NCBI GenBank assembly: GCA_037039685.1
Contig: JAWNGF010000008.1
Coordinates: forward strand, 1,240,001 to 1,304,000
From: Ceratobasidium sp. AG-K
Taxonomy: Eukaryota > Basidiomycota > Agaricomycetes > Cantharellales > Ceratobasidiaceae
Length of the DNA: 64,000 nt
Reading direction: 5' to 3'
The notes beneath the pieces were generated by a model, which saw only the letters and a list, made by a program, of their open reading frames with translations, was not told where the DNA came from and did no database searches. Position numbers and translations under genes: made by a program. Shown here piece by piece: positions 36,809 through 48,100 of this stretch. Within the stretch, counting starts at the first letter, position 1. Every line of letters starts with the position of its first letter.

Positions 36809-36817
36809 GGGGGGTAA

Positions 36818-37301
36818 TGTCATGAGCCTAGGTGCAATGTCATATTTTTTCTATTTTTTCTACATTTTTGCAAGACATTTTCCTTTTCTGGTATATTGTA
36901 TCAAATATTCTGGATTTAGTCATGTGATCAATCTGTCTCTGGATGTGATATTACATTTGATTACATATTTGATAACAGAACATTCTGGAATGTTGTCCTT
37001 GTTTGTATACAGCTGTGCATCTCCATGTATATAAACTGAGGGATCAAGTCTGGTAATGACCAAGACTTGACCTCATATCAATAGGATTCAAGCTTTCTAT
37101 TCTCACTTGGCAGGCTCTCTACCCTGCTTATACTTTAGACACTCAGGCCTTAGTCGCCACCCATTAGTATAACCACTCAAACCACCTTTACCTCCATCCA
37201 CCTTTGGGTTTAGGGTTTACCCTATACTCATTGTATTTGCCCTGGGACTTGGGCCCAGGTGTTATAGCTTTTCTTAGTTGTCAGCGAGCTTAGTTGTGAC
37301 A
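36818..37301 (+). repeat. G4 3' LTR
   Basis: Pairs with 23615-24097 and is preceded by the purine tract GAGGGGGGGTAA. Differences from the 5' LTR are scattered along its length, indicating an old insertion. Confidence 0.92.
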
Positions 37302-38060
37302 CATCCCAAGCATATAAGAGATCCATTTAAGTAGATGCTTGGTTTTGGACTGGGTCACAGCAGTTCAGCATCTTGAACATATGATGTGCAGCCAAGTCCT
37401 ACCCCTACACTCCAGATACTCTCACACACAGCAACACCTCAATATATCACCAAGAGCCCACTACCTTCTGTCACTGATCTCTCAGGTCCAAGAATGATTG
37501 TAGACACACCCACCAAGGCACTTTCTTTGACATCTGTCCCATTGCATACACCTCTGGGCAATCAGCCACTGACCACAGACTATCCCAACCCACAAAAAGA
37601 CTCCAGCATTCCAGCAGAAGCTAAAAAATCAAACCTGCCACAAAACAAGTCTGTCACATCATCCAGTCTCAGGATGCTGCTGAAGGTAGTCAATTTGAGT
37701 TTGGATGCATTTGGGCCACTCAAGTTGGCTGTGGGTGGTCTGCATCAATGTATCAACATATTCAAAGTATATACACCATTGCTTTATCTTCACAGCACTA
37801 GCTTATGCAACTTTGCATGGGGCCTTCAAAGGGTAAAGAAGACTACAACGACTTGCAAAACAAGCTTGATTTGCTTTTGCAAGACTGGGTGGGGTTTCTC
37901 AGCAATGATGCAAACATGAAGATGACCAGGAGCATGAGTAATGTATCAAGGTAAGTTGTGTAGAGGCTCAGCACTGAATGCACTCATGAGCAACTGTAAA
38001 GTGCCATTGACCAGGAGCTGAAGCTCATTGGAGAAAAGTCAACAAGAGGGGTTATGTTAT

Positions 38061-39710
38061 ATATCTGAGAGTTGCAGCTACTTGTATGTACAAGTGATAT
38101 AACTACAGAATACACACAGTGGAACAATATAAAGTAATGTCTCAGTAGTCTGAGATGCTCTCAGTAAGTAAGCAATCTAGTTGCACACTTAATGGAATTG
38201 ATACTAAGCTTTCCTACTGTAGAGTGTATGTACACTAGTAATAGAAAGAGCAGGAGTACTGAGCTCAGGTTCCCTTAGCTATTAAATGTCACTGTTTCAC
38301 ACTCCTAGTTGCAATGAACTAAGTATGTACTAATCTTAGGCTATTCCCTAAATGCCTTCCTTTTCCTTACTTGTAAAAGCACTATAAGACGTCTGCAACC
38401 TTTCCTCTATAATAGGTACTCAGGAGATCCTTTTCTTTAGGCTAACAAATACTGTTTTGAGGCACACAACAATAATGGGGGAAATCACACAGCCAAGCCA
38501 AAGCACAACAGATGTAGAGTGAGGTGAGGATGGAGGGCTCTCAGGGGGCCTGTATTTATACCCTAGAGGCCTCAGAACACTAGTCATCTGGTTGTGGCTA
38601 TCATGGGGGGCATCTACCAATGATAGGAGGGGTGGATGAACACTGATGCCTTGATGACTAGCATTCATGGAGTCAGAGTGCTTTGGTTGGCTGGAACATA
38701 TATTATGAGTCATCTAACTAATTGCTCCAGTCATGTAACTATACTAAATCACTATCTACAAGCTATGCAGCTCTCAAGATCTGGTGGCTGCTGAAATGAG
38801 TCATTTCAGCACTTTGACAAGCCACAAGACATATCGCGGGAAATAGCCGGTCAATTCACATGAAACAAGTGCGATCGGCTAAATTGAAAGCTTTTGAGTC
38901 AGTCGCAAGTTCAAGCTAAGCGAACGGATCAGTATTGGTGGAGATACAAGTATAACAATGTATCTCTCCCTAAGCGCCAAAGACAATAAAATTAGACATT
39001 TCATATCTTTATGAAATCCCCGCATATAGAGACGCGAAAGACAGTGAATTGAAGCTACTAGAGAGTACTACATTTCGACATAAAGAAGTAGCACAAAAGC
39101 AGCGTTCAAGAGGGAGTAAAGACAGTTACAAAACTGCATACATGCAAACAAGCAGAAAAGTCGCCACAAGCATAGGTTTGGATTTCAGTATGTTACTCCT
39201 ATGACAGAATGTCAGTATCCATAACAACTACCATGTAATGTAGTTAACCCAGTGCAATACCCTTCTCTGCTTGTTCAGTCAACTGTCATGGGCTGCTACT
39301 TGATCTCCTTCAGTACTAGTAGCTGTAGTACAACTGAAGTGTCACTACAGCATCACTGCAGCACTGCAGCTACCTCAAGCACAAAGTGCATCCCAGCTGT
39401 GACTTAGGCTCCAGGCACCTCTCCATGCCTTGGGCAGGATTTGCCTCCTCTCTCCATTGTGCATGGCTGTCTGACATGTCACACAGGGGTACTTTCTAGC
39501 ATTTAGCATAACTGAGCCGCACAGAAAGTCAAATTAATGGCTGATTATGGAGATTCATGTGAATTTCAAACATGACTAAGCATTTCAGATTGATTTTATC
39601 CCCTTTTTTGAAGTTTTCAAGACAGTAAGTTCACATTATACTGGCTGACCTTGACTGCAGTCACTTTAGTGTCCTGTATTAATCCTATGGTGACTGTATT
39701 GTACTGCAGT
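38061..39710. other. Intergenic; CpG-containing island at about 38830-39180
   Basis: No gene recognised. A minus-strand open stretch (38420-38713) has no known domain. The segment 38830-39180 has many CpG dinucleotides, while flanking sequence has almost none. Around 39490-39590, TTTCTAGCATTTAGC and CATGACTAAGCA words recall the fold-back element at 20739-21844, possibly a relic of that family. Confidence 0.4.
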
Positions 39711-40207
39711 TGTTGCAACCCAACACTATGATGGTTGCCAACTTTGACTGTATGTGCCCAAGTCAAGACTTAGAGAGACTTGGCACCCAAAGAGTTGTGA
39801 ACTGTAGACTGTGAATGGCACTAAGGCCTGAGGATCCAAGGTAACCCTGAGGGAAACCCAGTGAGGGACCATTTGTTGGGAAAATGATGAGGCAAAACAA
39901 GATGGGGATACCATGCTTGTTGTTGCATCATTATGTATTCAGAAAAAGACATGAGTCATGCTCATGGCAAGAAACAAGTCATACATGTCAGCCAATCAGA
40001 AGGCTCTATGAGTCATGTCCTATAAAGGAACATGACTTGCCAAGAAAGGAAGTTGTAAGACAAAAGAAAAGAGAAGCAATCTAAGGCTGTGCAAGAACAA
40101 AGTAAACCAAAGACAAAGGAAATGTGCACAAAGGGCAACACAACAAAGAAGGCACAGGACAAGCAAACAGGAGTCCAAGTCCATTGGAGGGGCCTTGGGT
40201 CATGACA
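39711..40207 (-). repeat. G3 3' LTR
   Basis: On the minus strand runs TGTCATGACC to GGTTGCAACA, preceded by the purine tract TCCTAAGGGGGGGTAA. The outer boundary at 39711 is set by the TG..CA rule and is less certain because no second LTR exists for comparison. Confidence 0.7.
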
Positions 40208-40843
40208 TTACCCCCCCTTAGGAGTCCATTTAGGGGACCTAAATGGCAACTACTGTGCTTTACAGTTGCCTACCATTTTTTCAAATGCCTCTGTGTCCCC
40301 TTGGGACCAAATGGCTTCCTCCTCCTCTTCCAGGACTATGGGGTTCTCTGCTGAGTCTCCGCCTCCTCCTTCAACTTCATGGGCACCTCCTTGCACCCCT
40401 CCTCCCAAGTGGGTTGGTCCTTGACCCAAACCCTTTCCTCCTCCACTAGCCATTCTGTTGGCAATCCTTCCATTTCCACCCATTGATCCAAGTTGGGACT
40501 GTTGTCCCACTACCATGGCCAATGCTGAATCTCCTTGGCCCATCAGCCCCTGTCCTCCATCCAGTCCTTCAGATCCTGGTTCCAAGCCACATCCCACTCC
40601 CATTTGTTGCACAGACATGCCCTTCCTGCCTGCCCTTCCCAAATCCACTTGGATTGCCATACTTGAGGGTCGTCAATGTGGTGGTCCCCTGCTTTTTGTT
40701 TGTCTGGTTCTTGATGCTCCCTAGGATTGCTTCTTGGGCTGTGAAGGCCACACACCCCCTGGCCATCAGGACACTTGGATGTTCCCTGAGTTGTTGTACT
40801 GTGGGTGGGTTGTGTCCAACCCACTTGAACTCTCCTGCTACTG

Positions 40844-41420
40844 TGTTGCAACCCTCTATGCCGGTTGACCGACAACAGTGACCGTTCTTGCCTTAGTTGT
40901 AGAGACTGGCCTCGATATGCCTGATAGGCTCCTTAGACCATTTGCTAAGTTGCTAGTGCAACCTTAGTGTTGATACTGATGATGGCCAAAGGCCCACTTA
41001 GATGAGAGACAAAGGCTGTAAGGCCTTTGGGACTTAGAGTGCACTCTGAGGGGAGAGATGACAAGGCAAAGCAAGCTGGAGTAGGTCCATGCTTGCCAGC
41101 CAGTATATATAGCATGAGGCAAAAATGCCTCAAAGTGGTACAATACAAATACTGGCCAATCAGGTGCCAGTATCAGTCAGCAATCACAAAGTACTTCTGG
41201 AAGAATATTCCAGAAGCACGATCCTTCCAATAGAAAAGATCCAGAAGACAGCAAGGCTGTATGGGCCATGGTGACACGTCATCCATACACCGCACTAAAC
41301 GTGGGAGAGGGAACTACATTGTACATTGGGCGCTTAAGGCACCAGAGTCCAAGCCACACACAGTCAGAGTCTGAGCCACACACAGTCAGAGTCCAAGGAT
41401 GTTGTACATGGGTCACAACA
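40844..41420 (-). mobile_element. Solo LTR with TACTG duplication
   Basis: A 577-bp TG...CA unit (TGTTGCAACC to GGTCACAACA on the plus strand) is flanked by TACTG at 40839-40843 and 41421-41425. Its removal restores the alignment of the G3 accessory ORF. A TATATATA box is at about 41103-41111. Sequence resembles the G3 and G2 LTRs distantly. It is what remains after recombination between two LTRs of a full element. Confidence 0.88.
41353..41393 (+). repeat. Tandem pair of a 19-bp word, period 22
   Basis: GCCACACACAGTCAGAGTC occurs at 41353-41371 and again at 41375-41393, inside the solo LTR. Confidence 0.85.
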
Positions 41421-41599
41421 TACTGCTAGATGGAGCATGTTGCTTCCTGCATAGTATTGGCTCTGTCCTGCATGCTGCATTTGCTGTGGATTGTGGTCTA
41501 AGACCATCCCTGAGTCAAGGCACTTGATGATTTTGCAGGCCACACCTGCCCCCCAAAGGAGGTAGCTGATGGTAACAGAGCAACAAGCAGCAGTCATTT

Positions 41600-43722
41600 T
41601 TGCAAGAGCTTTTTAGAGTTGTGAGTTGGTTTGGGAGAGGCTTTAAAGCAATGTAAGGCTGGGAAGAGTTGTTTGAGTTGAGGTTTGCCACTCTCCCCCT
41701 GGTTCTTTTAACTAGTTGCTGTTTGAAATCCAGAGGTACAGGTGCCAAAGGGTTTCCCTTCAGAAATTTTCCTACGATGGGTAGCAGTTCTGTGATCTTC
41801 TCCACCCTTTCTTTCTTTGGCGTCTTTGCTAGGTGGGTATCCCTTCCACCAAATGATATATTTGAGCCCTTCCTTTGTTTCTTTCCAGTCCACAATCTTC
41901 TCAACCTCATAAACTTCTTTGTCCTCTTCTGTTTCAATGGGAGGTGGTTGCATTTGGTTTCTGTTGAATTCCTTGTCTTCCTTGTATTTCCATAGTTGAT
42001 CTATATGAAAAATTTGGTGTTTCTTGATGGAATTGGGAAGCTCAATTTTGTATGCATGGGAGGAAATTGCTCTTGTGACATTGAAAGGACCTAATTTCTT
42101 GTCATCAAGTGTCTTCATTGGTTGCTGTATTTTGAAGTTTGTTCCTAGGACCCAAACAAGGTTGCCTGGTTCATATTTCTCCCTTGGTTCCTTTGCCTGT
42201 TTTCATGGAATTGCATTGCAACTGTTGCCTCCCTTCTTGCTTCCTCCATTTGTTCCTGTAGGTTCCTAGCTGCAGGGTTCTGAATTTCAGCTTCCACTAC
42301 ATTCCATGTGGGATGAAATCCATAGTTTATTTCCAAGGGGGTCTTGCTGGTAGTCCTGTTCACATGATTGTTGTAGCAACATTCTGCAATAGGTAGCCAT
42401 TGCACCCAATGGTCCTGTCTATAGTTGATGAATCCCTCAGAAATTGCTCAAGCCACTGGTTAACTTGTTCTGATTAACCATCAGTTTGAGGGTAGAAGCC
42501 TGTACTGAAGGAAGGGTTGATTCCAAGTTTTTTGTATAGGGAACATAGGAAGTGGCTGTTGAAGGTGGTTCCTCTATTGGAGATTGTTTGCTTGGGTAAC
42601 CCATGAAGCTTCCAAACATTTGATATAAAGAGATCTGCAATGCCTTCTGCCATTGTTGCTTCCTTGCAAGGGATGAAATGTGCCATTTTGCTTTGTCAGT
42701 CCACTACCACCAAAATGCTATCCCATCCAGCTGACTTGGGTAGCTTGACAATGAAATCATAGCTGATGTCTTCCCAAGGGTGAGTTGCTATGGGTAGTGG
42801 CTTTGCTGGTACTGAATGTATATGTCCCTTGCTTCTTTAGCATGTTTTGCAGGAGCCCACATATCTGTTCACAGTTGCCTTCATTCCTGGTCAGTAGTAT
42901 TGTCTTGAGTGAAGTTTGAGGGTTCCTGCCTGTCCTTGATGACCAGCAGTTGGTGAATCATGGTGTTGTCATAATAATTCCAGACATAGATCCTTGTCTT
43001 CCAGAACATATATTGCACCTTTGTACCATAGGAGTCCTACCATCATTTCATAATCTTTAAACTGCTTCTTGATGTTAGGAGGAAGATTTTCTTGGTCCTT
43101 GACAGCTAGGACTAGTGTGCTAAGTGGCTCATCCTCTTCCTGTGCTTCTGTGATTCTGGCAATAATATCTCTCCCTAATTGTGCAGCTAATCCTTGCAAC
43201 CTCTCCTGGTGTATCATGATCTGCTCTGCATTTGGTATGTCTTGAGGTTCTGATCATCTAGATAAGAGGTCTGGCTTGCTTGATAGCTTTCCTGGTTGGT
43301 AGTGTATTTCAAAGTTAAAGGACACAAGTTCTTGATGCCATCTGTTATGCTGTTGGTTGAAAGTTTTTGCTGTTTGCCAGTATGTTAAGTTCCCATGATC
43401 CAAATAAACTGTGACTGGTTCCTTAGTTCCTTCCAGATGTAACCTCCAATGCTTCAGGGCTGTGAAGATGGCCAGAAGTTCCTTGTCATGTGTATCATAG
43501 TTCATTTGTGATGCTGTGAAACTCTGCAACAGGAATCCAATTGTGTGTAAATAACCATTGTCTTGTCATTGTGAAAGGGTCATCCCCATTGCTACTCCTG
43601 ATGCATCCATTTCTAGAAAGTAGGGTTTGGTAGGGTTGGGATGTGCCAATACTGGATCCTTGGTTACTGGTGATTTGAGTTCATCAAAGGCTTGTTGTTG
43701 TTCCACTCCCCATTCCCACTTT
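41600..43722 (-). pseudogene. G3 pol remnant (RNase H, integrase, chromodomain)
   Basis: From right to left: end of RT and RNase H (DASGVAMGMTLSQ, TASQMNYDTHDKELLAI), integrase zinc region and core (MAHFIPCKEA, ISNRGTTFNSHF, FYPQTDG), a GPF-like module (LGPFNVTRAISSHAYKIELP) and chromodomain (EVYEVEKIVDWKETKEGLKYIIWWKGY). Several stops and shifts. At 43722 the reading stops at the G2b LTR. Confidence 0.8.
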
Positions 43723-44178
43723 GTCATAAGCTACTTCTTGGTGGCTGTGAGAGAAGCCGCAAGGGAGAGTGGACGGCACTAAGACCTAAGTGACCTCTTG
43801 AACCGCAACACACTTAAGTGTCTGTAGGCTCTAAAGGGTAGGGGTGGTTCTAAGTGTCACTCAAAGGGGATGTTTTGACAAGACAAAACAAGCTGGGGTT
43901 ACCAGGCTTGTTGGTCCTCTATATATATTCACAAAGTGGCCAAGTCATACAACATGCAGCCACATGAGTCAAGCGAGTCCACCAATCAGGAGTGTCCATG
44001 TGAGTCATGCTGTATGAACAGACATGACTCATACAATAGCACAGCTGTGTTACACAATGTAACAGAATAACCACAAGAAGGTGGCAACGCGGCAAACGGA
44101 AACAGAAACATGACATAAGGCAAAGTACAGGCGGGTGAGACAACAGGTGAGTCCGATGGAGAGAGCTGGCTCACAACA
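43723..44178 (-). repeat. G2b 3' LTR
   Basis: 456 bp, matches 57599-58055 with about 19 differences. The polypurine tract (complement of TTACTCCCCCTTAGG) follows at 44179. Confidence 0.9.
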
Positions 44179-44212
44179 TTACTCCCCCTTAGGAGTCCAT
44201 CTAGGGGACCTG

Positions 44213-44639
44213 TGTCACAACCCTAGCTGAACCTTGGAGGCCAAGACTCCGCCGGTTGTGAGGATGGGTGTTGGGATGGAGATAGATGAGTGGCAACTAA
44301 GGCCTGAGTGAGTCACACGATGTAGAAGGGGAAAACAACAAGAGAACAAGTCTTGTGGGGGCAAGACTTGTGTCGCTGGTATATATACTATCTACTGTGG
44401 CTATGTACAATAGAGAGCAGGCGACAAAAGGAGAAAAAGCAAGAGTCCGAGGGAAGCAAGGACAGAACAAAGGAGACGTGATAAGTCCATGGACGCCAAG
44501 GAGAAACTGGAACTCGCCAGGCAGGCATGTCCCGCGGTCATGGCTTACATAAGGGCGACTAAATGCGCCAAGGCGAGGAGAACGAGACCAAGCACGAGCC
44601 AAACAGGACAAAGGAGAAGAGAAAGAAAAGGTCGTGACA
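44213..44639 (-). repeat. G1b 3' LTR
   Basis: 427 bp; on the minus strand it runs TGTCACGACC to GGTTGTGACA. The purine tract AAAAGGGGGGGTAG precedes it. Confidence 0.95.
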
Positions 44640-44651
44640 CTACCCCCCCTT

Positions 44652-45137
44652 TTAGGCCGGGGCATCGACATCAGAAGCAACAGGGGAAACCAGGACAAAC
44701 TCCTCCTCCCCGTTCAGCACCAATGGGTCCTCTGCTGACCCAACCCCTTTCCAGACCCCATAATCCTCCTCCTCATCCGTCAAGTCGATGATGGCGTTTT
44801 GTCGATCGGGTTCCTCCTCGGTGAGGTCGATGTATTCCGTGCAGGCCCGAGCCCTGGCCTTGCGGTAGGCGTTGACAATTTCAATGTGGTCGTGGATGTC
44901 GGCCATATCATGGGCGAGCCAGTTGCGCCATCGGACGAGGGGCATACCACAGAAGGAGCGGCGGGGGCGAGAGCGCTCATAGCGCGCGGAGATGATGAAA
45001 TAGAACAACTGGCGGAGTCCGTCGTGCCAGTACAATCCCTCCTCGAGGTTGACGCAGGTGAGGGACCTGTTGAAAGAGGCTGAGCAGGTGAAGGCGTCGT
45101 TGTAGATGCGGACAGTGGTGTGGGCGAAACGGGACAT
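44652..45137 (-). CDS. G1b accessory 3' ORF (161 aa) with IDLT motifs
   Basis: An ORF from ATG 45135-45137 to the stop at 44652, overlapping the end of pol in another frame and ending about 12 nt before the LTR. No named family recognised. The N-terminal 100 residues are basic and aromatic (LRQLFYFIISARYERSRPRR). The C-terminal 60 are acidic with two IDLT motifs (EYIDLTEEEPD, AIIDLTDEEEDYG) and a third hydrophobic-acid cluster (DPLVLNGEEEFVLV). It has no clear similarity to the G2/G3 ORF other than position and this C-terminal design. Hydrophobic-plus-acid IDLT matches the SUMO-interacting motif pattern (inference). Confidence 0.8.
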   Translation of the reverse strand: MSRFAHTTVRIYNDAFTCSASFNRSLTCVNLEEGLYWHDGLRQLFYFIISARYERSRPRRSFCGMPLVRWRNWLAHDMADIHDHIEIVNAYRKARARACTEYIDLTEEEPDRQNAIIDLTDEEEDYGVWKGVGSAEDPLVLNGEEEFVLVSPVASDVDAPA

Positions 45138-48100
45138 AGCGTAAAAGTGGGTGTATGTGTGGGTGGTTTAAGCGCAAGAGGGGCGGAAGTAAGAATTTGT
45201 TGATGAAGGACTTGGATTCCCGCGGCCTCTTTTATACGCTTTGAACGACGGGTGGGCCGTTCCTCTGTTTCCTCGGCGGCCGAATTACCCTTTGTTTCCT
45301 CATAGCGGCGTTTCCTTGTAGCCTTGGGAACTTCCTTGATGGCTTCTGGGTGTTCCTTGTGGAATTCGCTAATGAGTTCTGATGCGTTGCCAAGGTTTCT
45401 CAAGGGTTCCCACGAATCGTGTTCCGTTGTGTAGCCTTTCCATTTGACGAGATACTTCAGGGTGCCTTTCTCTATTTTGGAACTTTGGATGGCCTCGACC
45501 TCGTATTCCTCTTCTCCTTCAGGTGTCTCGATTGGGGGTGGTGGCTCAACATCACGTCCCTCAATCTCATCTTCTTCGTATTTGGCAAGACGAGATACAT
45601 TGACTACAGGGTGCATGGTCATGGACGGTGGAAGTTCCAGTTTGTACGCGTTTTTTCCAATTGCTTCCAAGATTGTGAAGGGGTCCAAGCGCTTGTGAGA
45701 GAGTTTGATTGATGGCCGGTTTGAAGGAATGTGGTCGTGACTGAGCCAAACCTTATCTCCAATGGTGAAAGGTTCCCCACGGCGCCGTTGATCCGCATAT
45801 TCCTTGTCTCGTTCCTTGCTCAGGGTCAGGCTTGCCTTAGCTTCTTCCAAGTTGTCATGGATGCGTTGGGCATGGGCCGAGGCTTCCGGAACTGAGCCAT
45901 CTTCCAATGGCGTGCCATCTATGGAGGGATGCCGCGCTGTGTTGGCGAAAAAAGGAGTCATGCCAATACTCGAGTGGAAGGAATTGTTGTAAGCAAATTC
46001 GGCAAAGGGAAGCAGGGAAACCCAGTCATGCTGCCTGAACGACACATATGTTCTCAAAAAGGCTTCTATCGTCTGATTGATTCGTTCCATCTGGCCATCT
46101 GTTTCAGGGTGATAGGCTGTGGAGAGTCTAGGTCTAATCTTCAGGGCCTGATAGAGCTCCTTCATGAATTTTGATGCGAAGGTGGGACCTCGATCTGATA
46201 CAACAGTTTCTGGAGTACCATGCAACTTCCAACAATGTTCCATAAAGAGTTCTGCTAGTTTTGGAGACGTGGTCTTCTCGGTACAGGGAATGAAATGTGC
46301 CATTTTAGTGAGCGTGTCGACAATGACCAAAATAGAGTCTAGGCTCCTTGATAAGGGTAGTTTGACAATCATGTCGACCGAGATGTGTTGCCAAGGTTTA
46401 GTGGGAAGTTCCAGAGGTTGCAATTCTCCTAGGGGGCGCTGATTGATCGGTTTGCTTCGCTGGCACAAATTGCAAGACGACACGTATTTGTTAATAAATG
46501 CCTTCATTGATGGCCACCAATATTCCCGCTTGATTAATTCCAAGGTCTTGGTTTGTCCCATGTGCCCGGCCGCCTTGTTGTCGTGATGTAGCTCTAGGAT
46601 TTGTCGTTTAATCTCATTGTTGTTGGGAACATAGATTCGTCCCTTCCTATACAGCATGTTTTTCCGAATTGTCCAATCTTCGAATTCCTTTTGAACTGTA
46701 GCGGGTGCTTTCTCGGGTTGATTGCTGAGAAAGGCCCAAATGGACTGGGTGTATTCGTCACTTGGTAGCTGGTTCTGAATGGAATAATGAATTTCCGCTG
46801 TTGATGCCATGCCAGTAGATAATTCTTCTGCCGAATTGATGAATAGTTGGGGAGCGAGCAAAGGTTTTTGAGGGACTACTCCCCCTTCTAGGTCATGGTC
46901 GCTTCGTCGGCTGAGTGCATCTGCTTTTCCATTGAGTCCGCCAGCCCAATATTTGATCTGGAAATTGAATTCTGACAGGAATACGGCCCATCTGTTCTGA
47001 CGCTTGGTAAGGACTTTGGAGGTCATAAAGTATTCCAGGTTCTTGTGATCGGTAATAAGCAGTACCGGAATTTCGGTTCCTTCCAATAGATGGCGCCATT
47101 CTTTGAAGGCCTTAATGATTGCCAAAAGTTCCTTATCAAAAATATCGTAGTTCCGCTCCGCTGGTGACAGGCTTTTGGACATGAAGGCGACAGGGTGAAG
47201 TTTGTTATCCGTCCCATATTGGCTGAGGACTGCCCCTGTGGCTTTGTCTGATGCATCGCACTCAATAATGAATCCCTTCTCTTGATCCGGTTGCAGTAGT
47301 ATTGGGGCTTGTTGGAATTCTTGAATCATTCGATCAAAGCTGGCCTGTGTTTCCTTGGTCCATTCCCAGGGTTTCCCTTTCATCGTCAAGTCATAGAGAG
47401 GTCGCGCTATGTGGGTATAGCCTTGAATGAATCGCCGATAGAAGTTTGCAAACCCTAAGAATGTTTGTACTTCTGTAACGTTTTTGGGAACGGGCCACCT
47501 CTTGATCGCCGACACCTTTTCTTCTTGCATTTCCACAGCTTCCCCCGAGATTACCAGACCCAGATAGTCAACCTTTGAAACATGGAACGAGCACTTCTTG
47601 AGGGAGCAATATAGGCCCAGGCGTTGTAGTCGTCGAAGTACTTCTTTCACATGAGATGGATGTTCTTTAGGTTCTTTGGAAAAGATTAAGATATCATCGA
47701 TGTAGATTTCCACGTAGACTCCTTTAATGTCCCTGAACTCCATGTCCATCATATTCTGGAACGTTGCTGGAGCATTGGTCAGGCCAAACGGCATGACTCT
47801 GGTTTCAAACAGGCCATATTTAGTTCTAAAAGCCGTTTTGTATACGTCTTCTTCTGCGACCCTGACTAGGTTGTAGCCCGATTTCAGATCTAATTTGGTA
47901 AAGATCTTGGCCCCTTTGACTCGCTCAATTAGGTCATCCGTTCGGGGTAGGGGATATCGGTTCTTCTTTGTCCACCTGTTAAGGTACCGATAATCCATGC
48001 ATAATCTTGGTGGTTGGGGTACGCCATCGATGTCGTGGCGGCGGACAAACATGACTGGTGATGCCCATTCAGAAGTTGAGGGAACGATGAAGCCTTTTTC

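Larger units (their letters stand above)
23615..37301 (+). mobile_element. G4: old Ty3/Gypsy chromovirus, hosts nested G2a
   Basis: Two LTRs, 23615-24097 and 36818-37301, are flanked by the 5-bp duplication CATCC (23610-23614 and 37302-37306). Gag and pol are plus strand and heavily mutated, and most of the RT fingers and palm are deleted. The intact element G2a (25714-32941) sits inside its gag. Without G2a the element is about 6.4 kb. It has a chromodomain but no ORF between the chromodomain and the polypurine tract, unlike G1, G2 and G3. Confidence 0.92.
23604..38060 (+). pseudogene. NLRpsi: third NACHT-WD40 paralog, 5' fragment split by G4
   Basis: The start is ATG 23604-23606 followed by GAC CAT CC. 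Removing G4 and one copy of the CATCC duplication joins 23614 to 37307 in frame. The joined frame reads FK*MLGFGL where NLR1 has FKRRLGIGL. Downstream, 37650-37770 encodes FGPLKLAVGGLHQCINIFK, matching the NLR1 exon 1 end. Exon 2 (about 37820-37950, PSKGKEDYNDLQNKL) and the first part of exon 3 (about 38000-38055, AIDQELKLIGEK) also align. Stops lie at the FK* position and after SSAS, and the exon 2 acceptor AG is lost. NACHT, WD40 and C-terminal exons are absent, so the gene is dead. Confidence 0.85.
40250..41597 (-). pseudogene. G3 accessory 3' ORF remnant (homolog of the G2 accessory ORF)
   Basis: Two parts separated by a solo LTR. 41426-41597 encodes KCLDSGMVL...QHAGQSQYYAGSNMLH, aligning with LDAGAAL...SSGRMHFRASDDVLH of G2a. 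40540-40843 encodes GEFKWVGHNPPTVQQL and RGCVAF, aligning with GEFQWVGKKWPTKMQL and RGCAAF. The end (40250-40660) is glycine-rich and acidic, with NPIVLEEEEE at the place of NPIDLTLEEDE. Frameshifts and stops are present. This extends the accessory ORF family to a third lineage. Confidence 0.75.
39711..43722 (-). mobile_element. G3: degenerate Ty3/Gypsy, 5' truncated
   Basis: Minus-strand element of which the RNase H to 3' LTR part remains. The 5' half (5' LTR, gag, protease, RT) is missing where it abuts G2b at 43722, and nothing matching it is seen to the right of G2b. A solo LTR (40844-41420) is inserted in its accessory ORF. Many stops and frameshifts. Confidence 0.8.

Noticed and set aside
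36576..37034. 152-aa ORF over the G4 chromodomain and 3' LTR as an accessory gene
   Set aside because: It reads a different frame of the chromodomain and runs into the LTR; the chromodomain frame ends normally just before the polypurine tract.
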